The notes beneath the pieces are model-generated. The model saw only the letters and a program-made list of their open reading frames with translations, was not told the DNA's origin and did not search any database. From DASSUW01 sp963806395 (GTDB lineage: Bacteria; Actinomycetota; Thermoleophilia; Solirubrobacterales; Solirubrobacteraceae): a stretch of 64,000 bases of DNA. The translations under genes and the position numbers were made by a program. The DNA is taken from NCBI GenBank assembly GCA_963806395.1, contig CAWDYI010000002.1, positions 1 through 64,000 on the forward strand, given 5' to 3'. Shown in pieces: positions 39,092 through 49,008 of this stretch. Position 1 is the stretch's first letter. Each line of letters starts with the position of its first letter.

Positions 39092-40086
39092 CCGCCATCC
39101 ATCAGACTGCGAGCCCGATGCCCGCCCCCACCACCCCGACGCCCGAAGTCTCGGTGGTCGTCGCCACGCACAACCGCGCCGAGCGGCTGGCCGCGACGCT
39201 CGCAGGCCTGCGGGCGCAGACCCTCGGCCTCGACCGCTTCGAGGTCATCATCGTCGACGACGCGTCGAGCGACGACACGCCCGCCGTCCTCGCGAAGGAG
39301 CTCGAGGCAGGCGTGCTGCGGCTTCGTACGGTCCGCCAGGAGCAGGGCGGCGGCCCGGCGCGGGCGCGCAACCGCGGCTGGCAGATGGCGCACGCGCCGA
39401 TGATCGCCTTCACCGACGACGACTGCGTGCCGACGCCCGGCTGGCTCGAGGCGATGCTGGCGATGGCCGGTCAGCGCCCCGACGCCGTAGTACAGGGGCC
39501 GACGCTGCCGGACCCGCGTGAGCTCGACGCGCTCGACACCTACTCGAAGAGCATGTACCTCCCCGGCCCGACGCCGCACTTCGAGACGTGCAACATCGTC
39601 TATCCGCGCGCCCTGCTCGAGCAGGTCTCGGGCTTCGACGAGACCTATCCCGCGCCGGCCGGCGAGGACTCCGACCTCGGCTGGCGTGTCAAGGGGGCCG
39701 GCGGCGTCGCGCTGTTCGCTCCCGACGCCGTCGTGCACCACGCCGTCTTCCCGCGCACGCCGCGCGCCGCTCTCAAGGACGCGCTGATGGCGACGCACGG
39801 CGTCCAGGCATACAAGCTCAACCCGGGCCTGCGCGAGCACCTGACCCAGGGCGTGTTCTACGAGCGCTCGCATCCGCTGATGCTCCAGGCCGCGTACGCG
39901 CTGTGGCTCTCGCGCCGGAACCCCGCGGCCGTGGCGTTCGCCGCGCCGTACGCGATCAACGTGCTCGCCCGCGCCCGCGGCGCGAAGTCGCCGGTCAAGG
40001 CCGCCGCCTTCCACGTGGCCTACGACGCCGTGCAGATCGCCGCGACGGTCCGCGGCGCCGTGCGGCATCGCTTTCCGCTTCTCTAA
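39088..40086 (+). CDS. Family 2 glycosyltransferase
   Basis: 332 aa from GTG 39088 (overlaps Wzx stop); ATG 39118 is an alternative. GT-A features: VSVVVATHNRAERLAATL, FEVIIVDDASSDDTPAVL, GGGPARARNRGWQM, IAFTDDDCVPTPGWLEAM (DDD metal site), NIVYPRALLEQVSGFDE, and AGEDSDLGWRVKGAG with the acidic catalytic region. The C-terminal 80 residues are hydrophobic/basic and may associate with the membrane. Adds an unknown sugar. Overlaps the TetR stop by 4 bases in convergent orientation. Confidence 0.9.
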   Translation: MTAIHQTASPMPAPTTPTPEVSVVVATHNRAERLAATLAGLRAQTLGLDRFEVIIVDDASSDDTPAVLAKELEAGVLRLRTVRQEQGGGPARARNRGWQMAHAPMIAFTDDDCVPTPGWLEAMLAMAGQRPDAVVQGPTLPDPRELDALDTYSKSMYLPGPTPHFETCNIVYPRALLEQVSGFDETYPAPAGEDSDLGWRVKGAGGVALFAPDAVVHHAVFPRTPRAALKDALMATHGVQAYKLNPGLREHLTQGVFYERSHPLMLQAAYALWLSRRNPAAVAFAAPYAINVLARARGAKSPVKAAAFHVAYDAVQIAATVRGAVRHRFPLL

Positions 40087-40686
40087 CCCTCAGGTGCAGC
40101 GTCAGGAATGCGCTGCGCGAGGTGCGCCACGAGCAGCTTCAGCTGCTCTGCGTGGCGCGCGGCGAACTCCGGCGAGGCCGGGTCCAGGCCGGTGAGCCGG
40201 CGCACGTCGGCGGGGAACATGACGCCGGCGCTCGCCGCGGCCTGGAGGATGAGCAGCACGAACGCGGGGTCGAAGTCGTCGGCAAGCTCGCCCTGCTGCT
40301 GGCGTCGGCGCATGTCCGCGAGCTCGGCGTCGCCCATGCCGGCGGCCGGCTCGTCCACGTCCTCGAGCGACTCGCGCAGCATCAGCCGCTGGATATGCGC
40401 GGTGCTCGACGCTGTCGTGCACATACGCGGCGACGAGCTCGGCCAGGGGCAGATCGGCGCTCGCGAAGCCGGCCTCCTGCTCCAGCCAGCGTGCGACCAG
40501 TGCGCGGTAGAGACCGTCCTTGCCCCCGAAGTGGTGCGAGATCAGCTGCTTGTTCACCCCTGCGCGGTCGGCGATCGCCTCGACGCGCGCGCCGGCACGG
40601 CCCTTGGCCGCGAACTCCGCGAGGGCGGCTGCCAGCAGCGCCTGGCGCGTGCGCTCGGGATCGCGTCGGCGGGGGTTGTCATCCAT
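40083..40686 (-). CDS. TetR-family transcriptional regulator (one frameshift)
   Basis: About 200 aa. N-terminal helix-turn-helix: RTRQALLAAALAEFAAKGRA, VEAIADRAGVNKQLISHHFG, KDGLYRALVARW. The C-terminal ligand domain continues in another frame (IQRLMLRESLEDVDEPAAG, FVLLILQAAASAGVMF) after one extra base near 40415. Divergent from the DUF5701 gene with only 25 bases between start codons, so it probably represses both. TACAGT lies 7 bases before its ATG, suggesting a leaderless message. Confidence 0.85.
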
Positions 40687-40715
40687 CCGGATGACTGTAT
40701 CATCTGTTTGGATGA
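40679..40715. promoter_or_regulatory. Overlapping divergent promoters and TetR operator candidates
   Basis: Two inverted repeats: TCATCCATCCGGATGA (40679-40694, interrupted) and TCATC-N6-GATGA (40700-40715). They cover both start codons and both -10 boxes (TATCAT 40698-40703 for the plus gene; TACAGT on the minus strand). Position and symmetry fit autorepression by the adjacent TetR protein. Confidence 0.6.
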
Positions 40716-41309
40716 CTTCTCAGACGATCTCCGCCCTGTCCGAGCTCGACCGCCAGGCCGAGGTCCTGCTCGCCAAGGGCTACCCAGCGACGGTGTCCGA
40801 GTCCGTCGCCCCGCTGCGACCCGCCCTCGAGGACGTCGAGGAGGCGTGGGTGCTGGTCACCTCGCTGCTCGGCCCGGCCGACGCGATCGAACGCGTGGAA
40901 CGCGAGGGCGCGACCGGGTTCTCGGTGATGGACGCACCGGACCTCGACCGCTTCGGCCCGATCGAGAGCGTGCCAGCCGCCCGCCGGCAGCGCGTACCTG
41001 ATCACCGACGTCGACCTCGGCGCCGGGAACCGGAACGTCACGCCCGACGATGCGCTGGCCGCGATCGAGCGCGACGGTCGCTCGCCGCTCACGATCGAGG
41101 AGGGCATCGCCCTGGTCACCCAGCGTCCGGAGGCGGTCGCCAGGAACGCCGGCTTCTCGCTGCTCGGCTCGCGCTGCGGCGACCGGCGCGCGCCCGCGCT
41201 GTGGATCAGCCAGGGCCGCCCGAAGCTCGGCTGGTGCTGGGCCGGCAACCCGCACACGTGGCTCGGCTCGGCCTCGTGCGCGCAGCGCATCGGCGCTGCG
41301 CGCTCGTAG
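40712..41309 (+). CDS. DUF5701-family protein (one frameshift)
   Basis: About 198 aa once one base is dropped near 40984. First part: LDRQAEVLLAKGYPATV, EEAWVLVTSLLGPADAIERV. After the break: SAYLITDVDLGAGNRNVTPD, DGRSPLTIEEGIALV, FSLLGSRCGDRRAPALWISQ, GWCWAGNPHTWLGSASCAQR, a very conserved Trp/Cys-rich C-terminus recognisable as the DUF5701 family. Family function is unknown. ATG 40712 is 8 bases after TATCAT. Controlled in all likelihood by the divergent TetR gene; seems unrelated to polysaccharide synthesis. Confidence 0.75.
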
Positions 41310-41321
41310 GTCAGTTCGCCG

Positions 41322-44300
41322 TCAGGGGCCGACAGGGCGGTCGCGGTCGACCTGGATCTCCGTGGCGGTGAGCGCGCGGTTGTAGACGCGGACTTCGTCG
41401 ATCAGGCCCTTGAACCACTCGGGCCAGACGTTGTTGCCGCCGATCTTGAGCGCGCCGGTGGACGCAGCCATCGACAGCGAGACGCCGCGCGTCGCGACCT
41501 GCGTCCCGTTGACATACAGCCGCAGCGTCGTCGCGTCGAGCGTCATCGCCAGGTGCGTCCACGTGTTCAGCGTGATCTGGCTCGTGCCGAACGCGTCGAA
41601 CTCGTTCCCGCCCGCGAACACGTTCGCTCCCGGCCGGCCGTTGTCGGTCCCGGCATAGAGCGCGTAGACGAGGCCGCCGGGCCGCTCCTTGATCGCTACG
41701 GTGCGCCATGCGCCAGTGATCGTCGTGGGATTGACCCACGCCTCGAGCGTCATGTTCCTCGCGAAGTCGAGCGCGTCCCCGTCGGGGACGGTGACGAGGT
41801 CGTTGACGCCGTCGAATGACAGGGTGCGGCCGAACTTGCCGGCCGCTGAGCGCGTCGCGCCCGAGATCGTGCCGGTGCGGCCGTTGCCGGAACCGTCGGC
41901 CACCGTGCCGCCGCTCGTCTCTTCGAAGCCGTACGCGGCCACCAGCCCGGTCGGTGCGGGCGGCGCCACCGTGGCGCTCGCCTCGTTCGAGGGCGGACTC
42001 GCGAGGCCGCCGCCGTCGACGGCCACCACACGGTAGCGGTAGGTGCCGGCCGGGCGGTCGCTGTCGCTGTACGTCGTGCCGGTCACCGTGACGATCCGGT
42101 TCGCCTCCGACGGCGTGAAACCGGCGCTGGTCGATCGGTGCACCCGGTATCCGGTCACGCCGCCATCGTCCGACGATGCGCCCCAGCTGAGGCCGACGTC
42201 GTCACCGCCTGTGACTGTGGCGGTCAGGCTGCTCGGCGCCGTCGGCGATGTGTTGCGGACATCGACCTGGATCGTCTTCGTGGCCTGGGCGACGAGTAGT
42301 CGGCCCAGTAGAGGTCCACCGTCAGGCTGTGGATGCCGTTCGGCACCGCGGTCGTGTCCCACGGCCGCGTCGGCCCGCCGCCGACGAACGGCATCAGCAC
42401 GCCGTCGACCTTGTATCGCACGTTGAGATTTGCGATCGGCTGGTCGTCGGCGAGACCCGCGGAGGACAGCGTGACGGTGCCGCCGACCGTGGCGCCGTCG
42501 GTCGGGGACGTGAAGTCGACGGACAGCGCCTTGTTGGCGACCGTCACCGGGCAGGGAGCCGACGTCGTCTCGTTGCCTGCCGCGTCCCGCGCCACCGCGC
42601 TCAGCACGTGCGGGCCGTTCGACGCGGTGCGGGTGTCCCAGTCGGCGGTGACGTAGTTGCGCTGGGTTTCGGCCGGTCCGAGGTTCTCGCCGTCGAGCTT
42701 GATCTGCAGGTAGGTGACGCGACGGTCGTCGGTCGCGTAGGCGCTGATAGGGCCGGCGTTCGAGATGGTGGCCCCGTCACACGTGCCGGAGACCGTCACC
42801 GCCGGCGCGGTCGTGTCGGGCTGTGGCGAGTTGTCGACGTTGACCTGGACCGACTTGGTGGCCTGCGGCTGGGAGTAGTCGATGTAGTACATGTCCGCGG
42901 TCACCGTATGTGGCCCGTCCGCCACCGCCGTCGTGTCCCAGGGCCGCGAGAACGGCGGCAGGCCGGCCTGGTACGGCATCGCGACGCCGTCGATCTTCCA
43001 CCGCACGTATGAGCTGCCCGTCGGATCGTCGCCGAGGAACGTCGTGCCGGCGAGCGTGATCGTGCCGCGGACGGCGCTGCCGTCGGCCGGGGAATCGATG
43101 ACGACGGAAAGCGGCTTGTTGTCGACGGTCACGTGGCAGTCGTGCGTCGCCTCGTTGCCGGCGGCATCCCTCGCCACGAGCGTCAGGACGTGGGGCCCGT
43201 TCGACGCCGTGCGGGTGTCCCAGTCGGAAAGGAGCGGCGAGCGCGTGCTCGCCTGACCGAAGTTCTCGCCATCGAGCTTCAGCTGCAGGTAGGTCACCGC
43301 GCGGTCGTCCTGTGCGTACGAGGCGAACGGGAAGGCGTCGCGCAGCGGCCGGCCCGGGTCGCATCCCGCGTTGACCGTCAAGGCGAACGGCGCCGTCGTG
43401 TCCGGCTCCACGGCTGCGCCCGCCTCGTTCGACGCCGCACTGGCGTTGCCCGCGGCGTCCGCAGCGACGACCTTGTAGTAGTAGGCGCCATCCGGCTGGT
43501 TCTGCTGGATGAACAGCGGGCCGGAGACGAGGCCGACACGGTTCGCGGCGGTCGGGATGAAGCCGGCGGACGCCGATCGATGGACGCGGTACTCCGTCAC
43601 GCCGACGGCGTCGGTCGAAGCGGTCCAGATGAGCCGGATGTCGTCGCCGGTGACCGCGGCAGACAGCCCCGTGGGCGCCGTCGGCGGGGTGGTGTCCGAG
43701 GCGACGACCGGCGCGTTCATGTCGACCCCGACCTCGGCGGCCGTGAGCGCACGGTTGTAGACGCGGACCTCGTCGATCAGGCCCTTGAAGTACTCGCCCC
43801 AGATCGCGTTGCCACCGATTCGCAGCGCCGAGCTGGACGTTGTCATGGCGCCCGCGAGCGCGCGGCCGGCGACCTGCGAGCCGTTCACGTACAGGCGCAG
43901 CGTGCCGCCGTCGTACGTCGCGGCGAGATGGCTCCAGGTGTTGAGCGGGAGCGTTGCCGGCCCGCGGCTGTCGTACTCGCCCGACGTGTATGCGTGGACG
44001 CTCGGGCGGCTCGAGTCCTCGCCGGAGTACAGCGCGTACGCGAGCCCCGCGGCCTGCTCCTTGATCACGACGGTGCGCCAGCTCCCGGCGGACGCCGACG
44101 GGTTCACCCACGCCTCCAGCGTCATCCCGGTCGTCAGGTCGAGCGAGGCGGAGTCGGCCACGTTCACTCGGTCGTCGGCGCCGTCGAAGGTGAGCGCCTG
44201 GCCGAACCGGCCCGACCCGGTCCGCGTCGCCCCGGCCAGCGTGCCGGGGTTGCCGCCCGCCGAGCTGTCGACGGCGGTCGTGCCAGTCGGCTCCTCGAAG

Positions 44301-44413
44301 CCGTACGCGCCCACCAGGCCCGGCGAGTCCGCGTGCGCCGCGCCCGGCGCCGCCAGCGCGGCAGCCGTCATCGCGACGGCGATGGCCGCCCTGAACCCGT
44401 GAACTCTCGGCAT
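41322..44413 (-). CDS. Secreted LamG/FN3/Ig-like repeat protein (one frameshift)
   Basis: About 1,030 aa. ATG 44413 lies 6 bases after TAGGGT (leaderless). Signal peptide ends near APGAAHADSPG. Order: LamG (LVGAYGFEEPTG), FN3, then Ig-like units built on the pairs YLQLKLDGENFG/WDTRTASNGPHVL and VRWKIDGVAMPY/WDTTAVADGPHTV, FN3, second LamG ending EIQVDRDRPVGP. The frame breaks near 42295; dropping one C joins DLYWADYSSP to QATKTIQVDV, which repeats the earlier SQPQATKSVQVNV. LamG and FN3 units closely match those of the giant oxidase protein at 13.8-22.5 kb. Probably binds carbohydrate outside the cell. Confidence 0.82.
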
Positions 44414-44689
44414 CGCCCAACCCTATGGGCGAGCGATGTTCCGTCTACTGGTCTGTTGGGGGGTCTGCGATCGAACGTCCGTCCATGCCCGCCCTCCGAG
44501 CGCCGAATACCGGCGCCCGAGGCCGATGAGGGCAGTGCACACGGGTTCATGTCACGGCTCCCCGCGCCGGCGGCCTGAGGTTTCGAGGTCAACGGAGCGG
44601 GGCACTTCGTGCGTCGCGGAAGGGAACGGAACCACCTGGTCGGCGGGACCGGGCGGCCCTATCGGTGAAGCGCGAAGCGGGTTCGCGGC
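44414..44689. other. Non-coding stretch between divergent genes
   Basis: Upstream of the LamG gene (minus) and beta-helix copy A' (plus). TAGGGT at about 44420-44425 (minus strand) serves the LamG gene. Besides this I see only GC-rich partial hairpins and no gene. Confidence 0.35.
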
Positions 44690-44772
44690 ACGGGCACCGA
44701 TGCCATTGGCCATCGATGGCCTGTTCTGCGTGCGTTGGCGGGCGCGGGCTGTCTAACGACCAAGGGGTTTGC
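44690..44772 (+). promoter_or_regulatory. Conserved two-hairpin leader, copy 1
   Basis: Closely resembles 46918-47006 before the next gene. Shared order: GGCACCGATGCC hairpin (4-bp stem, CCGA loop), a GGCCA...TGGCC hairpin (a perfect palindrome in this copy, 44708-44721), a GC-rich spacer, ACGACCAAGGGGTT, then ATG. AAGGGG (44762-44767) is the ribosome site. Non-coding conservation at this level suggests a regulatory RNA element or recent duplication. Confidence 0.55.
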
Positions 44773-46771
44773 ATGTCTCGTCTGACGTGCCGTCGCTTGC
44801 TGCGTCGGCTGATTGTCGGTGTTTGTCTTGTCTCGGGAGGGCTCGTCGCGACGCCTGGCCTGGCGGCTGCCGCGACGCGGTACGTGAGCCCGTCCGGGAC
44901 GGACTCGGGCGCCTGCAGCAGCTCCGCGGCGCCGTGCCGGAGCCTCGCTCACGCGTATCGGCAGTCGGGCCCCGGCGACATCGTGCAGATGGCGGGCGGC
45001 AATTACGGCGCGCAGACGATCCCGACGGTCGCCGGCCGCAGCGCCCCCGCCGTCGACTTCCGGCCCGCCGCCGGCGCCTCGGTCTCGTTCTCGGACATCA
45101 ACATCCAGGGCCACTATGTGACCGTGCGCGACTTCAGCGCACCGTTCGTCGACATCGATGCCGGCTCGACGCAGATCGTCGGCGCCAGCGTCGTCAACGC
45201 CGTCACCGGCGGGATGTGGATCAGCAACACCCGTGACCTGGTCGTGAAGGGCGGGAGCATCGGGCCGCGCAACAACGACGCCACGGTCAAGGTCGGCTCG
45301 TCGCCGATGTCCTACAACGTGACGTTCGACGGCGTCGATTTCCACGACTCGACCGCCACGGACCCGCTGGTCCACACCGAGTGTCTGTGGGCAGGCGACG
45401 TGCAGGGCCTCACGGTCAAGAACTCGCTCTTCCGCAACTGCGCCTACTTCGGGCTCTTCCTCACCCACTACCTGGGGACCGAGTCCAAGAACGTGCTGAT
45501 CGAGAACAACATCTTCGAGCAGACGTACCAGTGGAACGGGCAGGACGCGCCGTACTCGATGATGGTCGCCGAGCACCTCAGCAAGATGGAGAACTTCACG
45601 TTCCGCAACAACACGTTCGAGAGCGAGGTCTCGCTCGGCCCGTCGAACGTGATCAACACCAAGATGGTCGGCAACATCGGTGTCGCCGCGTCGTGCAAGG
45701 GCGGCGTGACGTACTCCTACAACGTGTGGACGCAGCGCACGTGCGGGTCGACCGACCGCCAGGCGTCGAACGTCAAGTCCTTCTTCCAGAACCCGGACGG
45801 GCACGACTGGCGGCTGAAGTCCGGCTCGCCGGCGATCGATCGGGCGCACCCGAGCGACTTCCCGGCGACCGACCGGGTCGGCAGCGGCCGGAGCGGCGCG
45901 CCCGACGCCGGCGCGTACGAGTACGCGGGGACCGTGCCGGTGCCGACGCCGACCCCGACTCCCACGCCGACCCCGACTCCGACGCCGACCCCGACGCCCA
46001 CGCCGACCCCGACCCCCGCCGACCCCGACGCCCACGCCGACCCCGACGCCCACGCCGACCCCGACGCCGAGCCCGGTGCCGGACGCGCAGGGCCCGTCCG
46101 TCCCGCAGGGCATGGCATGGACGGCGACGACGCAGACGAGCATCGGCGTGCGCTGGAACGCGTCGTCGGACAACGTCGGCGTGACCGGCTACCGGATCTA
46201 CCGCAACGGCACGCGCGTGGCGACCGTCACGGCCGCCGGCTACACGCTGAGCGGCCTGACGTGCGGGACGATCTACACGATCGGGTTGACCGCGATCGAC
46301 GCCGCCGGCAATGAGTCCAACCGCGCGGAGGCGACCGGCACCACGAGCACGTCAGCCTGCGATCCGGAGCCGACTACGACGCCGGATCCGACGATCCCGC
46401 TGCCGCCGCTGCCCCCCGGACCGACCGGGAACACGGGTGCGATCACGACCGCCGCGCAGGCGCCGAAGATCCTCTCCGCGACGCTCTCGTCGAAGAAGAT
46501 CTGCGCGCGCAGGAGCGCCCGCTGCCGCACGCGGTCCGCGACCCTGCGCCTGCTGCTCTCCAAGGCCGCGCGGATCGAGGTCCGGATCCGGCGCGCCGGC
46601 GGGAGCCGCAAGCTCGTCCGGCGGATCCGGAGCCACGCGATCACGGGCGCCGGAGACGTCACGATCAAGAGCCGCCTGCTCGCGCGTGGGCGGTACCGGA
46701 TCACCACCGTGGCGACCGACGACGCCGGGCGCCGGTCGGCCCCGGTGCATCACACGATCACGGTGCGCTGA
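44773..46771 (+). CDS. Secreted parallel beta-helix protein with FN3 and Arg-rich C-terminal domain (copy A'; one frameshift)
   Basis: About 665 aa. Signal peptide ends LAAAATRYVSPSG. Beta-helix with PGDIVQMAGGNYGAQTIPTV, GGSIGPRNNDATVKVGSS, HTECLWAGDVQGLTVKN and FRNNTFESEVSLGPSN. A long Thr-Pro repeat linker (45941-46080) holds the frame break: one extra C in a C5 run near 46016. Then an FN3 domain (SVPQGMAWTATTQTSIGVRW) and a basic C-terminal domain, LSSKKICARRSARCRTRSAT to DDAGRRSAPVHHTITVR, with a Cys pair and beta-strand pattern, absent from copies A and B on the other strand. That domain may hold the protein on the anionic cell surface (inference). Closest relative: the 24563-26378 gene. 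Confidence 0.82.
45941..46080 (+). repeat. Thr-Pro linker repeat with C-tract frame break
   Basis: Degenerate repeats of CCGACG/CCGACC coding (TP)n. A run of five C at about 46013-46017 shifts the frame; before it the linker reads TPTPTP, after it the other frame continues TPTP into the FN3 domain. Either a sequencing error or a slippage site. Confidence 0.75.
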
Positions 46772-46790
46772 GCCCGTCGGCGATGGTCAC

Positions 46791-46867
46791 GCGCCATCCG
46801 CGGAGCCCGATGTGTAGGTTTCCACGCGCACGGAGTGGGAACTCTGGGGCTCCGCGGATGGGGGCGC
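46791..46867 (+). terminator. Large nested hairpin after beta-helix copy A'
   Basis: Outer arms CATCCGCGGAGCCC and its exact complement (about 46795-46808 and 46847-46860), extended by GCGC ends, enclose a second stem (GTTTCCAC with GTGGGAAC). It begins 20 bases after the stop at 46771, so it is a candidate terminator, or part of the structured leader of the next gene. Confidence 0.5.
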
Positions 46868-46917
46868 CGCCTGGTACGCGATACGGGCGGCTCTGAATGG
46901 GAAACGCGGAGAGGGGT

Positions 46918-47006
46918 TGGAGGCACCGATGCCGTCTTGGCCAACGATGGCTGCTTGTGCGTGCGCGGGCGGGCGCGGCTGTCCTGACGACCAAGGGGTT
47001 GTGTGC
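46918..47006 (+). promoter_or_regulatory. Conserved two-hairpin leader, copy 2
   Basis: Second copy of the element at 44690-44772: GGCACCGATGCC, GGCCAACGATGGC, the GC-rich spacer and ACGACCAAGGGGTT, with AAGGGG (46993-46998) 8 bases before ATG 47007. Sequence differs by small indels in loops and spacer while the stems are kept. Confidence 0.55.
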
Positions 47007-48916
47007 ATGCTTTGCGTGGCGAGCCGTCTTGCGCTGCGACAGACCGTCGTAGGTTTCTGCGTTCTCGCGGGCGCGCTCGTGGCGACGCCTGGCCTGGCGT
47101 CCGCCGCGACGCGGTACGTCAGCCCGTCCGGATCGGACTCGGGCGCCTGCACCGGCGCCGCCGCGCCGTGCCGAAGCCTCGGGTACGCCTATCGGCAGTC
47201 GGGCCCCGGCGACATCGTGCAGATGGCGAGCGGCAACTACGGCGCGCAGACGATCCCGACGGTCGCCGGCCGCAGCGCCCCCGCCGTCGACTTCCGGCCC
47301 GCCGCCGGCGCATCGGTCTCCTTCACCGACATCAACATCCAGGGCCACCACGTGACGGTGCGCAACTTCAGCGCGCCGTTCGTGGACGTCGACGCGGGCT
47401 CGACGCAGCTCGTCGGCGCGAGCGTCGTGGGCGCCGTCACCGGCGGGATGTGGATCAGCAACACGCGCGACCTCGTGATCCGCGGCGGCAGCATCGGGCC
47501 ACGCAACAACGACGCCACGGTGAAGATCGGCTCGTCGCCGATGTCCTACAACGTGACGTTCGACGGCGTCGACTTCCACGACGCGACGGCGACCGACCCG
47601 CTGGCGCACACCGAGTGCGTGTGGGCGGGTGATGTGCAGGGCCTGACGATCCGCAATTCGCTGTTCCGGAACTGCGCGTATTTCGGGTTGTTCGTGACGC
47701 ATCTGTCGGGCACGTCGCCGCGGAACCATGTGATCGAGAACAACGTGTTCGAGACGACCAAGCAGTGGAACGGTCAGAACGCGCCGTATTCGATGATGGT
47801 CGCGTCGCACATCAACACGATGGACACGTTCACGTTCCGCAACAACACGTTCGAGAGCGAGGTCGCGCTCGATACGGCGAATGTCGTGAACTCCAAGATG
47901 GTCGGCAACATCGGGCTCGCGTCGACGTGCAAGAGCGGCGTGAGCTACTCCTACAACGTGTGGACGCAGCGCGCGTGCGGGTCGACCGACCGGCAGGCGT
48001 CCAACGTCAAGTCGTTCTTCCAGAACCCGGCCGCGCATGACTGGCGGCTGAAGGCGGGCTCACCGGCGATCGACCGCGGCAACCCGAACGACTATCCGGC
48101 GACCGACCGCGCGGGCAACGCCCGTAACGGCCTGCCCGACGCCGGCGCGTACGAGTACGGCGGGAGCGCGCCGCCTCCGCCTCCGCCTCCGCCCCCACCG
48201 CCTCCGCCGCCTCCCCCGCCGCCGCCGCCACCGCCCCGCCTCCGCCTCCGCCGCCAGGGCCGGACACGCGGGCGCCATCGGTGCCCCAGGGCATGCAATG
48301 GACGACCAGGACGGCCACGAGCATCGGCCTGCGCTGGAATCCCGCTTCCGACAACGTCGGCGTGACCGGCTACCGCATCTACCGCAACGGCAGGCGCGTG
48401 GCGACCGTCACGGCCACGAGCTACACGGTGACGGGACTGCGCTGCGGCACGACCCACACCATCGGCCTGACCGCCGTCGACGCCGCCGGCAACGAGTCCA
48501 ACCGCGCGGAGGCGACCGGCACCACCAGGACGTCCGCGTGCGGTCGGACGTCAACGCCCGGGGCGGCACAGACGCCCCGCATCCCCTCGGCGACATCGGC
48601 GCAGCCCCCGCGGATCCTGTCCGCGACGCTCTCGTCGAAGAAGATCTGTGCGCGCAGGGCCGCCCGCTGCCGCACGCGGGCCGCGACGCTGCGCCTGCTG
48701 GTCTCCAAGGACGCGCGGATCGAGGTCCGGATCCGGCGCGCCGGCGGGGGCCGCAAGCTCGCCCGCCGAATCAGCGCAGACGCGGTCGCGGGCATGCGCG
48801 CGATCGTGATCAAGGGCCGCCGGCTGGCGCGTGGCCGCTACCGCATCACCATCGTGGCAACCGATGACGCCGGGCGCCGGGCCGCGCCCGTACACCGCAG
48901 GATCACGGTGCGCTGA
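47007..48916 (+). CDS. Secreted parallel beta-helix protein with FN3 and Arg-rich C-terminal domain (copy B'; one frameshift)
   Basis: About 636 aa. Signal peptide ends LASAATRYVSPSG. Beta-helix contains HTECVWAGDVQGLTIRN, THLSGTSPRNHVIENNVFE and FRNNTFESEVALDTAN; 47615-48175 is nearly identical to copy B at 23176-23735 on the other strand. A polyproline linker (48170-48256) carries the only frame break, which here looks like one missing C near 48236. Then FN3 (SVPQGMQWTTRTATSIGLRW) and the Arg-rich tail (SSKKICARRAARCRTRAATL to DDAGRRAAPVHRRITVR) shared with copy A'. Lies 235 bases downstream of copy A'. Function unknown; extracellular. Confidence 0.82.
47615..48175 (+). repeat. Near-identical inverted repeat, arm 2 (beta-helix copy B')
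   Basis: Partner of 23176-23735 in opposite orientation. The match is about 98-99% in its central 370 bases by eye, at DNA level including silent positions, which implies recent duplication or gene conversion. Confidence 0.85.
48170..48256 (+). repeat. Polyproline-coding CCG/CCT repeat
   Basis: Runs of CCGCCT and CCGCCN code about 25 consecutive prolines linking the beta-helix to FN3. The frame is lost at its 3' end in a C4 run, consistent with slippage or a read error. Confidence 0.75.
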
Positions 48917-49008
48917 TGCTAGGGTGCGCCGCGCGTTCGGGGCAGGCGGGGGTTTGGGCGGGTCAAGCCCTGGACGGTTTTCGCCGACCGAAGTGTGGAG
49001 GGAGCCCC

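Noticed and set aside
44600..44772. Possible second c-di-AMP or c-di-GMP riboswitch before beta-helix copy A'
   Set aside because: Neither the CGTCAGCTAACC block of ydaO nor the GCAAACC/GGGACGCAAAGCC blocks of GEMM are present; kept only as a conserved leader.
22561..48916. Insertion sequence or transposon as the source of the inverted repeats
   Set aside because: The repeats are internal coding parts of beta-helix genes, with no transposase, terminal repeats or target duplications visible.
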